DNA from: Prevotellaceae bacterium
GTDB taxonomy: Bacteria > Bacteroidota > Bacteroidia > Bacteroidales > UBA932
Length of the DNA stretch: 64,000 nt
Assembly (NCBI GenBank): GCA_031290935.1
Contig: JAISLK010000037.1
Span: 84,492 to 148,491 of the forward strand
Reading direction: 5' to 3'
A model generated the notes under the pieces. The model was not told where the DNA came from. It did no database searches and worked only from the letters and a program-made list of their open reading frames with translations. Positions 1 to 10,258 of this stretch are shown here, piece by piece. The position numbers and the translations under genes were made by a program. The number at the start of each line of letters is the position of its first letter. The stretch's first letter is position 1.

Positions 1-55
1 ATACGGATACTATTATTATTGTTATAATCTTTTTCATTTTAATGATTTTTTCATT

Positions 56-2497
56 TTAATATCGAATGACCACAAAACTCTTCTTTATATTCCCTGACTT
101 TTGCGCCGACAGGATATAATAATACGTATTGCCGGGCACTTTGTTCCCTGCATGCGGGCCGGTATTGGCAACGCCGTCCCAGTCATTTTTATAGTCCGGC
201 GAGCGGTAATGTTCCTGCCCTGACCCGTCAAATACCCTGAGGGAGTAAGTATCGCTATTATCGAGGGAGCATACGAAGTAATCATTCACGCCATCGCCGT
301 CGGGGCTGAAGCCCTGTGGCGCATAAATATCCTCTACGACTTCTACTTGGCAGGACGCTTCAAAATTACCGTCCTCGGTATATACTTTAAGCGTGGTATT
401 CCCCACGGCGCGGGCGACGAGGTTGCCGGCCATATCAATGGCCGCCACTGAAGATTTATCGGAACTCCATATTACATTTTTATTATAAGCATCATCTGGT
501 TCTACAATAGCTTTCATTCTGGTTACGCTATTTACCAATACTTTTAACAGGCTTTTTTCTAACCGGACGCCGGCAACTGCCCGGACTACCCTGACGACGA
601 CAGAATCCCGGAAACCGCCGTCCACTGTGGCGGCTATTAATTTTGTCTCGCCGGTTTGTTGCAGCGCTTTCACGCTATCGGTGGCGGCCGTATGAATCAT
701 AACGGCCACCGCCGGATTCAACACCGTCCATGTTACCTGTTTATTGCTGGCATCCGGCGGCTGTATCACGGTATATATGCTGGCGCTGTTACCGGGAGTA
801 ATAATAACCGTATCGGGATACACGGCGATGCTTTCTACATTTACTTCCTTTACGTGCAGGTTTGTTACAGCCGTATATCCGCCGTCCACCGTGGTGGCTA
901 TAATTTTCGTATTCCCCGCCGCTATGCCCTGCACAACGCCCGAAGCGTTCACCGTCGCGATGGACGTATTATTGCTTTTCCACGTTACCTGCTTATTGCT
1001 GGCATTCGCCGGCGAAACGGTGGCATGCAATGTAATCGTCCGGCCGGCCAATACGGTGTCGGCGGCAGGAGCGGTAACGCCGGTGGCCGGGACATATTCG
1101 CCCACGGCCAGAGAAGCGTCCAGCAGCCCGGAGCCCATGAACGGGATAATTGCCGGGTCCCATTCTATCGGGCGCACGGAAGCCAACAGCCGCGCCCGCA
1201 GTTGATCCGGCGTATAGGACGGGCTGCCGTACTTGGAAAGAATCAATGCCGCCACGCCCGATACGTGCGGGCAAGCCATGGAAGTGCCTTGCATATAGCC
1301 GTAGGCGCCGTCAGGGAGGGTGCTGTACACCGTTTTAGAGGATACTTTTACATCTCCCCCCGGCGCGGAAATATCCACCCACGAACCGTAATTGGAATAA
1401 TCCGCCCGTTTCCCGGTAGGACCGATGGCGGCCACCGCCACCACCTCCTCCCATGCACCCGGAAGCCATTCGCCGTCGTCATGGTCATTCCCGGCGGCAA
1501 ATATCACGAGGCCGCCGACCATCGGGGTATTATCCCTCGGAGAGCCGTCCGGCTTTCTTCCTGCGTGGGCGATGAAATAACCGATAGCCTCTTTATCGAC
1601 CTCGTTATACTCTCCCTTGGTATCATAGCCCCAACTGTTTTGGGCAATCACCGCCCCGTTATCAGCCGCCCATACAATGGCATTGGCAGCCACCGTCCCT
1701 GTATTTCCCTCGAAAATTTGGCAGGATAATAACCGCACGCCATCGCCGCTACCGGATCCACCGGCAATGCCGGATACGCCCATGCCGTTATTGGTTACCG
1801 CGGCAATCGTTCCCCCTACATGCGTACCGTGGTCGTCGGCCGTTACGCCGCCGCCGCTCACAAAATTACGTCCGCCTCCATAATTGGCCGTTATATCCGG
1901 GTGCGCCGCATCAATGCCGCCGTCCACCACGCCGACAATTACACGGCTATTGCCCTGCGTGGTATTCCAGGCTTCCGGTAAGTTGATGTCCACATCGGCG
2001 AGCCCCACCTGCCCGGTATTGTGGTAATGCCACTGGGCGGAAAAATACGGGTCGTTGGTAGCGGACTGCCGCCGGTTGTCCACGGCGTCCGCCGCAGCCG
2101 GCACATTGGTAATGCGTTTTATTCGGGCTACCGGCGCGGCGCGAGTGATTACCGGCGTACTGCCGTAACCGGCGGCGGCGGCGATGACGCTGGCGTCGGC
2201 CTTTAATACTATTTCGTACCATAAGTGCAGCCCGAATTGCCGGTGCGCCGCCTCATATTCGCCGGCAGGAGGAAAGATGCGCCGCCATTCGGCGGCGCCA
2301 TAGCGCACATTCAGGTCGTCCACACTTTTGAGGCCGGTTTGCACGACGCTGCCTGCCTGTGCGCGCAGCGGCCGGGTTTGCAGTTGCTGCGCCATTTCCG
2401 GCGTAAGTTTTACGTGAATAACGCCAGCGGCGTATTGCCCGCGGCCTTCTGCAAAGAGCAGGGCGAGGGCAAATAAGGTTAAAAGATATCTCTTCAT
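56..2497 (-). CDS. Secreted S8 subtilisin-family serine protease with BIG2-like Ig repeats and a gliding-motility-type C-terminal domain
   Basis: Catalytic motifs VVDGGIDAAHPDI, DHGTHVGGTIAA and GTSMACPHVSGVAALI; about three BIG2-like repeats (VTGVTAP..TWKSNNTSIATV..G); C-terminus 'APQGFSPDGDGVNDYF..' typical of CHU_C/type B T9SS cargo. Start placed at MKRYLLTLF, which begins a signal peptide. Confidence 0.88.
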   Translation of the reverse strand: MKRYLLTLFALALLFAEGRGQYAAGVIHVKLTPEMAQQLQTRPLRAQAGSVVQTGLKSVDDLNVRYGAAEWRRIFPPAGEYEAAHRQFGLHLWYEIVLKADASVIAAAAGYGSTPVITRAAPVARIKRITNVPAAADAVDNRRQSATNDPYFSAQWHYHNTGQVGLADVDINLPEAWNTTQGNSRVIVGVVDGGIDAAHPDITANYGGGRNFVSGGGVTADDHGTHVGGTIAAVTNNGMGVSGIAGGSGSGDGVRLLSCQIFEGNTGTVAANAIVWAADNGAVIAQNSWGYDTKGEYNEVDKEAIGYFIAHAGRKPDGSPRDNTPMVGGLVIFAAGNDHDDGEWLPGAWEEVVAVAAIGPTGKRADYSNYGSWVDISAPGGDVKVSSKTVYSTLPDGAYGYMQGTSMACPHVSGVAALILSKYGSPSYTPDQLRARLLASVRPIEWDPAIIPFMGSGLLDASLAVGEYVPATGVTAPAADTVLAGRTITLHATVSPANASNKQVTWKSNNTSIATVNASGVVQGIAAGNTKIIATTVDGGYTAVTNLHVKEVNVESIAVYPDTVIITPGNSASIYTVIQPPDASNKQVTWTVLNPAVAVMIHTAATDSVKALQQTGETKLIAATVDGGFRDSVVVRVVRAVAGVRLEKSLLKVLVNSVTRMKAIVEPDDAYNKNVIWSSDKSSVAAIDMAGNLVARAVGNTTLKVYTEDGNFEASCQVEVVEDIYAPQGFSPDGDGVNDYFVCSLDNSDTYSLRVFDGSGQEHYRSPDYKNDWDGVANTGPHAGNKVPGNTYYYILSAQKSGNIKKSFVVIRY

Positions 2498-2560
2498 GGT
2501 TTTCCGGTATTTATTATGTATATAAATATAAAATGAATAAAAAAACAACAGGCGCCGATA

Positions 2561-2607
2561 ACAGTAATAAAAGAAGCGCCCCTTGCGGGCGCTTCTTTTA
2601 TTACTGT
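2561..2607 (-). terminator. Perfect 21-bp stem hairpin with CTTGC loop
   Basis: ACAGTAATAAAAGAAGCGCCC-CTTGC-GGGCGCTTCTTTTATTACTGT, between the lipoprotein gene and the protease gene. Confidence 0.75.
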
Positions 2608-2616
2608 ACACTGTGA

Positions 2617-3549
2617 TTATTTCAATTGAGCTTTAATATAAGCGCCATAAGCGCCGGTATAATATCCCGACCAGACACCATTCTTAAATATTTGTATCAT
2701 CCAATAATCCTCTGTATCAAAAAGACGGCTGGAGTAATTAATAGTTCCATTTAGAGGCAAAGCCGGGTTACCCGCAACATCCCAATCGCCAAATATGAGA
2801 ACGTCTCCTGCACTGGTACTATAGTTTCCAATAAATTGTGGCGGTATATTGAATGTCATGGTGTTAATATTTACGTACACTTTTATCGGCACATCCTTGA
2901 TTGTATTATAAACGCCTGCCGTATTCGGCACCATACCGCTAAAGAATCCGGAAATAAGCAATGTATCCCCTACTCCTTTCGAAATGTCCACGTCAATTGT
3001 TTTGCTTGCATATCCCGATCCTGTATTCAAATTTGTAAACAGTTCGTATTTCCCCACAAAGTCATCCAAACTCGGAAAAGCAACCTGCAACTCGCAGATG
3101 CCGCCCTGCAGAGGACTCATGCCTAATTTGTATCCGGCGGAATTGGATTTTAGCACGATGTTGATTATTTTCAAATCCGGAACGCCGGTAAAGGGCGCGC
3201 GAATGTAGATGGTATCCGTGCCGGTGCCTTCGGGAAAGGTCAGCACATAGTTGGACACCGAGTCGCCGTGCGCGTCCACTACATAGAAATCTTTGCCCAG
3301 CACGGCATGCCGGACGCCTTCAGCTTTGGGTTCAAAACTGTAGTTCACGGTAACCGCAGCCCCTTTTGGGGCGGCAATGACTACCGGTACTTTTAATACA
3401 TCGCCGTCCTGCACCACCAGCGCATTATCGCGGGTAATGGAAACAAAATAGTCGGAGGCGGGCAAGAAAACGTCTTCTTTTTCCTGACAGGCATTTAGCG
3501 CCAGAAGGCCTGCTATGATAAACAGTAAGTAGAATTGTATTTTTTTCAT
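2617..3549 (-). CDS. SusCD-associated lipoprotein (DUF4843-like)
   Basis: Lipobox-like LALNAC; position after SusD; domain pattern resembles DUF4843. Confidence 0.6.
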   Translation of the reverse strand: MKKIQFYLLFIIAGLLALNACQEKEDVFLPASDYFVSITRDNALVVQDGDVLKVPVVIAAPKGAAVTVNYSFEPKAEGVRHAVLGKDFYVVDAHGDSVSNYVLTFPEGTGTDTIYIRAPFTGVPDLKIINIVLKSNSAGYKLGMSPLQGGICELQVAFPSLDDFVGKYELFTNLNTGSGYASKTIDVDISKGVGDTLLISGFFSGMVPNTAGVYNTIKDVPIKVYVNINTMTFNIPPQFIGNYSTSAGDVLIFGDWDVAGNPALPLNGTINYSSRLFDTEDYWMIQIFKNGVWSGYYTGAYGAYIKAQLK

Positions 3550-3582
3550 CGTATATAATTTTTAATTGTAATAATAAATCAT

Positions 3583-5025
3583 TTATTCTTCCGTACCGTA
3601 CCCGTCGTTTTGTACCATCAGGGTATTGGCGCGCACCTCGAGGATAGGAACCGGCCAAACAAAATGGTAGTCGTCTGCGGTAACGGTAATCGGGTTGGTA
3701 GTGGGGTGGGAATCCGTTTGGGCTACCCGTGCGAATCCTCTTCCGAAACGTTTGAGGTCATGGAAATAGTGCCCTTCCACCGGAAATTCCCTGCGCCGTT
3801 CTTCAAAAATAGCGTCTTCGTTAATTATCGACGCCGGGCCGATACCTCGGTGGGTGCGCAGTTCGTTCAGCGTCGCCAGTCCGGCTCCCCCGCTGTTCAT
3901 TTGCGCTTCGGCTTTATTCAGTACTAATTCCGCATACCGGAAGATTTTTACCGTATTCGTCCGGAAGGTAGAGGTGGGGAACGAAGTTTTGTTCCCGGCA
4001 TATTTGAAGAGCAGCGTTTGCGTGCCGTATTGCTTCGTTACCGTGTCACGGAAATAAGCGGCGCGCCGGTAATCGCTGTTCTCATATTTGTCCACAATAC
4101 CGGAGGCGCCGTTTTTACTCGGCACCACGTCGGGGTGCGGCAGCCCTTGCGAATCATTAATGAAATAATCGCCGATAGCGCGCCCCTGGCCATATTCATT
4201 CGTTGCCAGCGTTATCTGGAATACGATTTCTTTTCCTTTATCCTGGCTCCACACTTCTTTAAATTCTTTTTCGGTGTCGGCCAGTCCGAAAGCGCCGTTC
4301 GACACCCTGTCAAACTCGGCCGCCGCCGCTATCACGCCGGGATAATCCTGCATATACAGTTTCACCCGCGAGAGCAGAATGTATGCTGCACTTTGGGTAA
4401 AATAGTTGATGCCGGTACTGCTCAAGCCGGGAATGGCGTTTTCAATATCCTGCACAATCCACGAATACACTTCCGCTACCGTATTGCGGGCTTTGTTTTC
4501 AATATCCGACGTTCTTACAAACGGAACGCCCAAATCAGAAGCGGCCGTAGCGAGGTTGTACTTTTTAGCGAATATGCGCACCAAATCGTGATGCGCCAAC
4601 GCGCGGGCAATTAAAGCTTCCGATTTAATCCGCGTTTTTTCTTTTCCGTCGCCCGGCACATCGTCAATAGCATTGATAATATTGTTGGCATTTACGATAG
4701 CTTTATAATAGTTGTCCCACAAGTTTGCCGCTTCGCCGGAGTTGGAATTCCAATTATAACGAAGCAGTTCATAGAAAGTATTTGTAAAATTTTTCATCGG
4801 CACCAGGTTGTCGGAGGCGATGTCGAAATAAATAAGCTCATCCGGCAGGTACACTTCGCGGATATAGGCATACACGCCGTTTAAGGCGGTGTTGCAGTCT
4901 TCCAGCGTAGCTAATGCGATGTCGGTACTTACCGCATTCGTCGGTTCTTTATCTAAAAAGTCTTCACAAGCGGTTCCGGCAAATAATCCGGCAATCAATA
5001 CGGTGTATAATAGTATTTTTTTCAT
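3583..5025 (-). CDS. RagB/SusD family nutrient-uptake outer membrane lipoprotein
   Basis: N-terminal lipobox GTACEDFLDKEPTNAVS; C-terminal 'ERRREFPVEGHYFHDLKRFGRG' typical of SusD/RagB. Confidence 0.93.
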   Translation of the reverse strand: MKKILLYTVLIAGLFAGTACEDFLDKEPTNAVSTDIALATLEDCNTALNGVYAYIREVYLPDELIYFDIASDNLVPMKNFTNTFYELLRYNWNSNSGEAANLWDNYYKAIVNANNIINAIDDVPGDGKEKTRIKSEALIARALAHHDLVRIFAKKYNLATAASDLGVPFVRTSDIENKARNTVAEVYSWIVQDIENAIPGLSSTGINYFTQSAAYILLSRVKLYMQDYPGVIAAAAEFDRVSNGAFGLADTEKEFKEVWSQDKGKEIVFQITLATNEYGQGRAIGDYFINDSQGLPHPDVVPSKNGASGIVDKYENSDYRRAAYFRDTVTKQYGTQTLLFKYAGNKTSFPTSTFRTNTVKIFRYAELVLNKAEAQMNSGGAGLATLNELRTHRGIGPASIINEDAIFEERRREFPVEGHYFHDLKRFGRGFARVAQTDSHPTTNPITVTADDYHFVWPVPILEVRANTLMVQNDGYGTEE

Positions 5026-5046
5026 AATTATATTTTCCTCCTTTGT

Positions 5047-8043
5047 TTAGAATGTAATATCTATCCCCAATGATACTTTGCGCGGCATGGGATACGCGCC
5101 CAAGTCCACGTTACTGGGGTTTTCCGGGTCGAACCCGCGATATTCGGTAATGGTTAATAAATTTTCACCCTGTGCGTAAATCCGCAGGCCTTTCAATATT
5201 TTTGTCTTTTCCAGCAGGTTCCGGTCGAATGTATAAGAAAGGGTAATGTGTTTCAAGCGTACAAAATCCTGCGGTTCGTAGAGGCGTTCGTCAAATTGCG
5301 CTCCTGTGCCTAACCGCGGCAGGGGCGTAACATCGCCCGGCTGCTTCCAGAAATTGGCAGCTTCCCGCGACTGTCCCATATTGCTAAACCCGCCATTGTT
5401 AATGGTAAAGAAGTAGCGGTTGTTGTTCAGGGCATATTTGCCGAACATGCCGATAAACGAGGCATGCAAAGCAATACCTTTCCAGGATACGTCCATATCC
5501 AGTCCGGCGGTGTAGTCGGGGATATAGGTGTAGCCGAGGAATACGGCGTTTTCGTCGGCAAAGACAGTAGTCAGGTTGCCGTTTTTGTCATACCACAGCG
5601 GGTCGCCGTTGCCGGGGTTCACGCCCGCCCAGCGCACATCGTAAAATTCGCCGTAGGGATGCCCTACCTGTAATTTCAAACCGGTACCGGGGTCTTCCAG
5701 CCCTTCGTCTTCCAGCAGGTTGTCGAAAAGTTTGGTAATTTCATTGTAGTTATACGAGAAATTGGCGGAAGCGGATACCGTCCAGTCGGCGGTTTTCACC
5801 AATTCCGTGGATACGGATACTTCTATCCCGGTGTTGTACATTTCGCCCATGTTGCGGTACACGTCGGCAAAGCCGGAGGTGTGCGTAACCGGCACTTCGA
5901 GCAGCATGTCGTAGATATTGCGGCGATACCAGTCCACCGTCAGTTTGTAACGGTCTTCTACAAACCCGACGTCAATACCGGCATTGTAGGCCAGCGAGCG
6001 TTCCCACGTCAGGTTGTCGTTCGACGGGGAATTCAGGTAAGACGCTGCATTACCATTATAAGTGGTTCCAAAGGCGTACAGCCCTTTGGAACGGTAATTG
6101 CCGAAACCAATAGTGCCTTGCTGCCCGGCATTGCCTTGCGTGCCAACGCTGAAGCGCAGTTTTGCCAACGACAGCCAGTCGGTATATTCCAGGAACGCTT
6201 CGTTTTTAATATTCCATGATACGCCGGTTGACCAGAAAGTTCCCCAGCGGCGGTTTTGCCCGAACCGCGAAGAGGCGTCCGTACGCAGGGTGAGGTCAAG
6301 GAAATATCTTTCCTTGTAATTATAATTCAGGTTGCCGAAGAACGATAATATGCTAAACTCCTCTATGCGGCCGCCGAAACCTTTGCCGGAATAAATGCCG
6401 GTAAAAGCGTCCGGCACTTTCAGCGCGGGATGCGATACGCCTTTCATGTTGTTCGTTTCCGACGTATAGTGGTAACCGACGATTTCGGAACCCCCAATCA
6501 CTTTCAAGTTATGATCATCGGCAATTTGTTTGGCATAGGTCAATACATTGGTCTGCGTCCAGATGTTCACTCCATAATGTCCGAGTTGCAATATGCCGCC
6601 CGCCGTTTCCCCCCATGCAGAATAGGGAGATTGGTATTCTCTGTCTTTTTCCGTGTTATAGTTAATTCCCAGGGTAGAACGCAATGTGAGGTCTTTGAGA
6701 AATTCTATTTCGAGGAAAGCAACGCCCCGCAAATTTAGCACATTAAATCCTGATTCGTTTAAACTTAGTTCTTTTAATGGGTTTCCATACCCCCAGCGCA
6801 GGAAGTCCGTATTGAATGAGCCGTCGTCATTTTTCAGGCGTTCGTAGGGGTTAATGAGGTAGGATGCGAAAATGGGGTTATATACATTGTTACGATAATT
6901 GCTGTCTTCATCGCCGGTAACGGAAGATTGGTTATCCTGGTAGCCTAAGGAAGCGTTGAGTCCGAATTTCAGCCAGTCATTAGCTGTTTGGGAGTAGTTC
7001 ACGCGGGCGGTGTAGCGTTCATATTTGGAACGTTCCACCACACCGTCTTCCTTATAATAGCTTACGGAAGCCAGCACACGCTGTTTTTCCGTACCGCCCT
7101 GCACTTCGAGGTCGTAGCTCTGCATGATGCCGTCGCGCATCATTTCGTCCACAATAGAACTGTTGTTTTGAATGGCTTTGCGATAAAATTCCACATCCGC
7201 CGGTTTGGACATATCCAGCAATCCGGTAGCGATTTCGTAATTCAGTTTTTCTTCGGTATTCATTAAGTTCAGCCGGTTGGGGGCTAACAAACTTACGCCG
7301 CCGGAAGCCTTAAAAGTAATTTTGGCTTCCTTTCCTTTGGCGCCTTTCGTGGTTACGAGCACCACACCGTTGGAAGCGCGCGAACCGTAAATAGCCGTAG
7401 CGGAAGCGTCTTTCAAAATAGTGAGGCTTTCAATATCATTCGTATTGAGGGTCGAAAAGTCGCCGGCGGTGGACGAAATCCCGTCAATGATATAGAGAGG
7501 CGCCGTTCCGGCATTGATAGAGCCTACGCCGCGGATACGGATAGTAGAACTTGCCCCGGGACGTCCCGAATTGGCAATCACGGATACCCCTGCCGCCTGT
7601 CCCTGCAGCAACTGGGTAGCATTTGCTACCGGAATATCCTGCAAACTCTTGGCCGTTACGGTACCTACTGCGCCGGTGATAGCGCCTTTACGGGTAGTGG
7701 CATATCCTACCATAATTACATCTTCCAATATTTCCGCGCTAACTTCCAACTGGATGTTAACAACCGACCGTTGATTGACGTTTACAGTTTCCCGTTTGAA
7801 TCCCAGTAAAGAAAATACCAGCGAGTTTGAACCTTCCGGAAGGGTTATTGTGTAGTTACCGTCCGCGTCGGTGATGACGGAAACAGTCGTTCCATCTACG
7901 ATTACTACTGCTCCAACTAAAGGAGTGCCGTCTTCGGCGGAAGTAACCTTCCCGGTTACCTGTTGCCCCTGCGCCCACAAGGCGCCGATGCTTAACAGTA
8001 CGGCCAGCGCCGTTCCTATGATTTTATTTATTGTTATTTTCAT
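5047..8043 (-). CDS. SusC/RagA family TonB-linked outer membrane protein
   Basis: Carboxypeptidase-like N-terminal domain, plug motifs '[17 protein letters not shown]' and '[33 protein letters not shown]'-like, terminal beta-strand '[12 protein letters not shown]'. Confidence 0.95.
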   Translation of the reverse strand: [998 protein letters not shown]

Positions 8044-8075
8044 ATTAATTTTTTCTATTAAATGTTTATAAATAT

Positions 8076-9734
8076 TTACAACGTTGCCACAACCTCGACA
8101 TTATCAATCCCAAGAATTTCTTGGTCAGTACAATTGTAATGTACAAAGGCAATATATATTTTCTTCCCAACATAAGCGGTTAAATCAGCCTCTTTTGGCA
8201 GAAGATAGCCATTAGTCCTTGCAAGTGTTTCTTCAAATACAGCAGGAATGTCGGAACAATTAGCCGCTGTAATCGGGGTTTCCGATACGATTACTTTGTA
8301 GTGTTCATTACCATATGATGAATAAGATAGCCACTGAAGCGTAACACTACTCAAACCACCAGGAATGGTAATTTGTGGGGATATTAAATAATTTTCAGGA
8401 GTAAGAGGGCCAGCGGTATTTATCCATGATCGTGAAATCATTGTAAGACCGGTTACGCCATAATCGATTGAAGACCAATTGTAGCCATCGCCGTCTTTAT
8501 CAATAAGGCTCCATGTATTAACTTCTGCTTGTGTAGCAAAAGTATTAACAAACAACGTAATTATTCCTATTTCCTGTGTAATGGTAAACGAAGCGGAAGC
8601 CTTTTTGTCTATTGAAGTCAGCGTTACGGTGGCGGCACGTGCGGGACCCGTATTCGCCAGTATTTTCAGGGACAAGCCGGAAGAGTCTTTCTTTTGTTGC
8701 ACCTGCGCCCATGTTGCCGCCGATGCCGGGGTGAACGCGTATGTCCAATCTTGCGTAGCCAGTATGGAAACATTCGCCGCGCCGCCTTCTTTGGCTATTT
8801 CAATGGTCGCAGGCGTAACTACAATGCTGGCGCCGGCGGCGTGTTGTATAATATCTAATGTATCGGCCACTGTACCTGTCGCTAATACCTGTTTAAAAAT
8901 AAAGCGTCCCGAACGGGGTTGCCCGGTAGTATTCGCCGGTGCCTTGATGGTAATAATGTCTTCTTCCCGGGAAATATCAAAGGAAGGCTCGCCGGATTGG
9001 GTAAATTCCCACGGCACATTGGCGGTAATCACATAATCGGCCGTATCGCCTGCCGCCGGCACGGTTACCAGTTTTTTAGAAACCTTGATGGAAGCCGCCG
9101 ACTGGGTGATTCTCACTGAGCCGGAAAAACTGCCCGCTTCATTCTTTAGGGTATAGCGTAGGGAGGAAACGCGATCTTTCGACGTCGGGTTTTCGGTAAT
9201 AACCGCCAGGAGTGTATCCTTATTCTCCGACCTCCACACCCCGGCGTAGATGTTCACGTCAGTTGAAAATGATACCGTTCCGCTACTGATATTTGTTGTA
9301 ATAAGCGCCCTTACGGTATCCGAAGTTGCTTTTACGGAAGCAGTAGCCGGGGTAAGGGTAATAGTTTCCTCGTAGGCGGATTGTTTTACGGTAATTTCCC
9401 TGGTAATGTTATCCGTTTTTACAAGCACCGTGGCCGTGCGTGCGACCTTTACGAGCGAATTGTCCACAGTAATGATGAATTCATCATCGCCATTCCCGCC
9501 GGTTTTATTGAAGTGTACCCATGAGGAATCACAGGTAACCGACCAAGCCCTGTCGGCAAGAATTTTCACAGCGGCCGGTTCGTTTCTTTCGGAATTTACA
9601 GAAATACTTGTAGGCGAAACCGCCAATTGAGAAAGGATGTCCGGACTGTACTCTTCTTCCTCGCAAGCGCTGAACGTAAATGTTCCGATAAGCAGGATAC
9701 ATCCCATTCTTAAGAGTAATTTTGATTTTTTCAT
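8076..9734 (-). CDS. Lipoprotein with repeated BACON-like domains and a C-terminal choice-of-anchor J/cleaved-adhesin-like domain
   Basis: Lipobox TFSACEEEE; repeats 'WSVTCDSSWVHFNKTGGNGDDEFIITV'; C-terminus 'NYLISPQITIPGG..VIVSETPIT..IAFVHYNCTDQEILGIDNVEVV'. Confidence 0.75.
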   Translation of the reverse strand: MKKSKLLLRMGCILLIGTFTFSACEEEEYSPDILSQLAVSPTSISVNSERNEPAAVKILADRAWSVTCDSSWVHFNKTGGNGDDEFIITVDNSLVKVARTATVLVKTDNITREITVKQSAYEETITLTPATASVKATSDTVRALITTNISSGTVSFSTDVNIYAGVWRSENKDTLLAVITENPTSKDRVSSLRYTLKNEAGSFSGSVRITQSAASIKVSKKLVTVPAAGDTADYVITANVPWEFTQSGEPSFDISREEDIITIKAPANTTGQPRSGRFIFKQVLATGTVADTLDIIQHAAGASIVVTPATIEIAKEGGAANVSILATQDWTYAFTPASAATWAQVQQKKDSSGLSLKILANTGPARAATVTLTSIDKKASASFTITQEIGIITLFVNTFATQAEVNTWSLIDKDGDGYNWSSIDYGVTGLTMISRSWINTAGPLTPENYLISPQITIPGGLSSVTLQWLSYSSYGNEHYKVIVSETPITAANCSDIPAVFEETLARTNGYLLPKEADLTAYVGKKIYIAFVHYNCTDQEILGIDNVEVVATL

Positions 9735-9815
9735 AGCATCATTTTTTTTGATTAGTAAATAATTTTTTTGTTGTGTGTTTTATTTATGAACAAAAATGTT
9801 CTTACAATGGTTACA

Positions 9816-9823
9816 AAAGTACA
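9816..9823 (-). promoter_or_regulatory. Candidate Bacteroidota -7 promoter element TACTTTTG for the minus-strand SusCD operon
   Basis: Matches TAnnTTTG about 80 bp upstream of the operon's first gene. Confidence 0.5.
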
Positions 9824-10212
9824 AAAAGGAATCAAAAGAAACAATACTGTCATATAATTGTAACATTAATTTATTTTTACTTTATTGCGCCCTGTAAAGC
9901 ATACTGCCCTTTTAAGATGTTACTGTTTATTATTTTATAAAGAGTAATAAAACATTTTCCTCTGCTTTTCAGACAGGGGAAAAACACTTTTTCCCGCCTG
10001 CTTTATGAAAAAATGAAGATTTTTTTGCGATTGGCGGCTTTTTTTTGGGCCATTTTCGATTGGAAATTGAAAAATGTAAATTTTTTTTAATATTTTTTCA
10101 AGAATTTTTAATGCGTTTATTTTCTTGCAGCTAACATCCATTTTTTCCCGAATCTGCCGTAGAAATAAGGCTATCCAAACTGTGCGGGCTTTCTTTCCTT
10201 TATCATTCCTTG

Positions 10213-10220
10213 TATCTTTG
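10213..10220 (+). promoter_or_regulatory. Candidate -7 element TATCTTTG upstream of the tyrosine recombinase
   Basis: Matches TAnnTTTG, 39 bp upstream of the ATG. Confidence 0.5.
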
Positions 10221-10258
10221 TTATTCCAATAAACGAATTTAAGATAATAAGATAATTT

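Noticed and set aside
656-1729. 357-aa plus-strand ORF antisense to the S8 protease
   Set aside because: No family resemblance; mirrors the GC-rich coding gene on the opposite strand, which has clear catalytic motifs.
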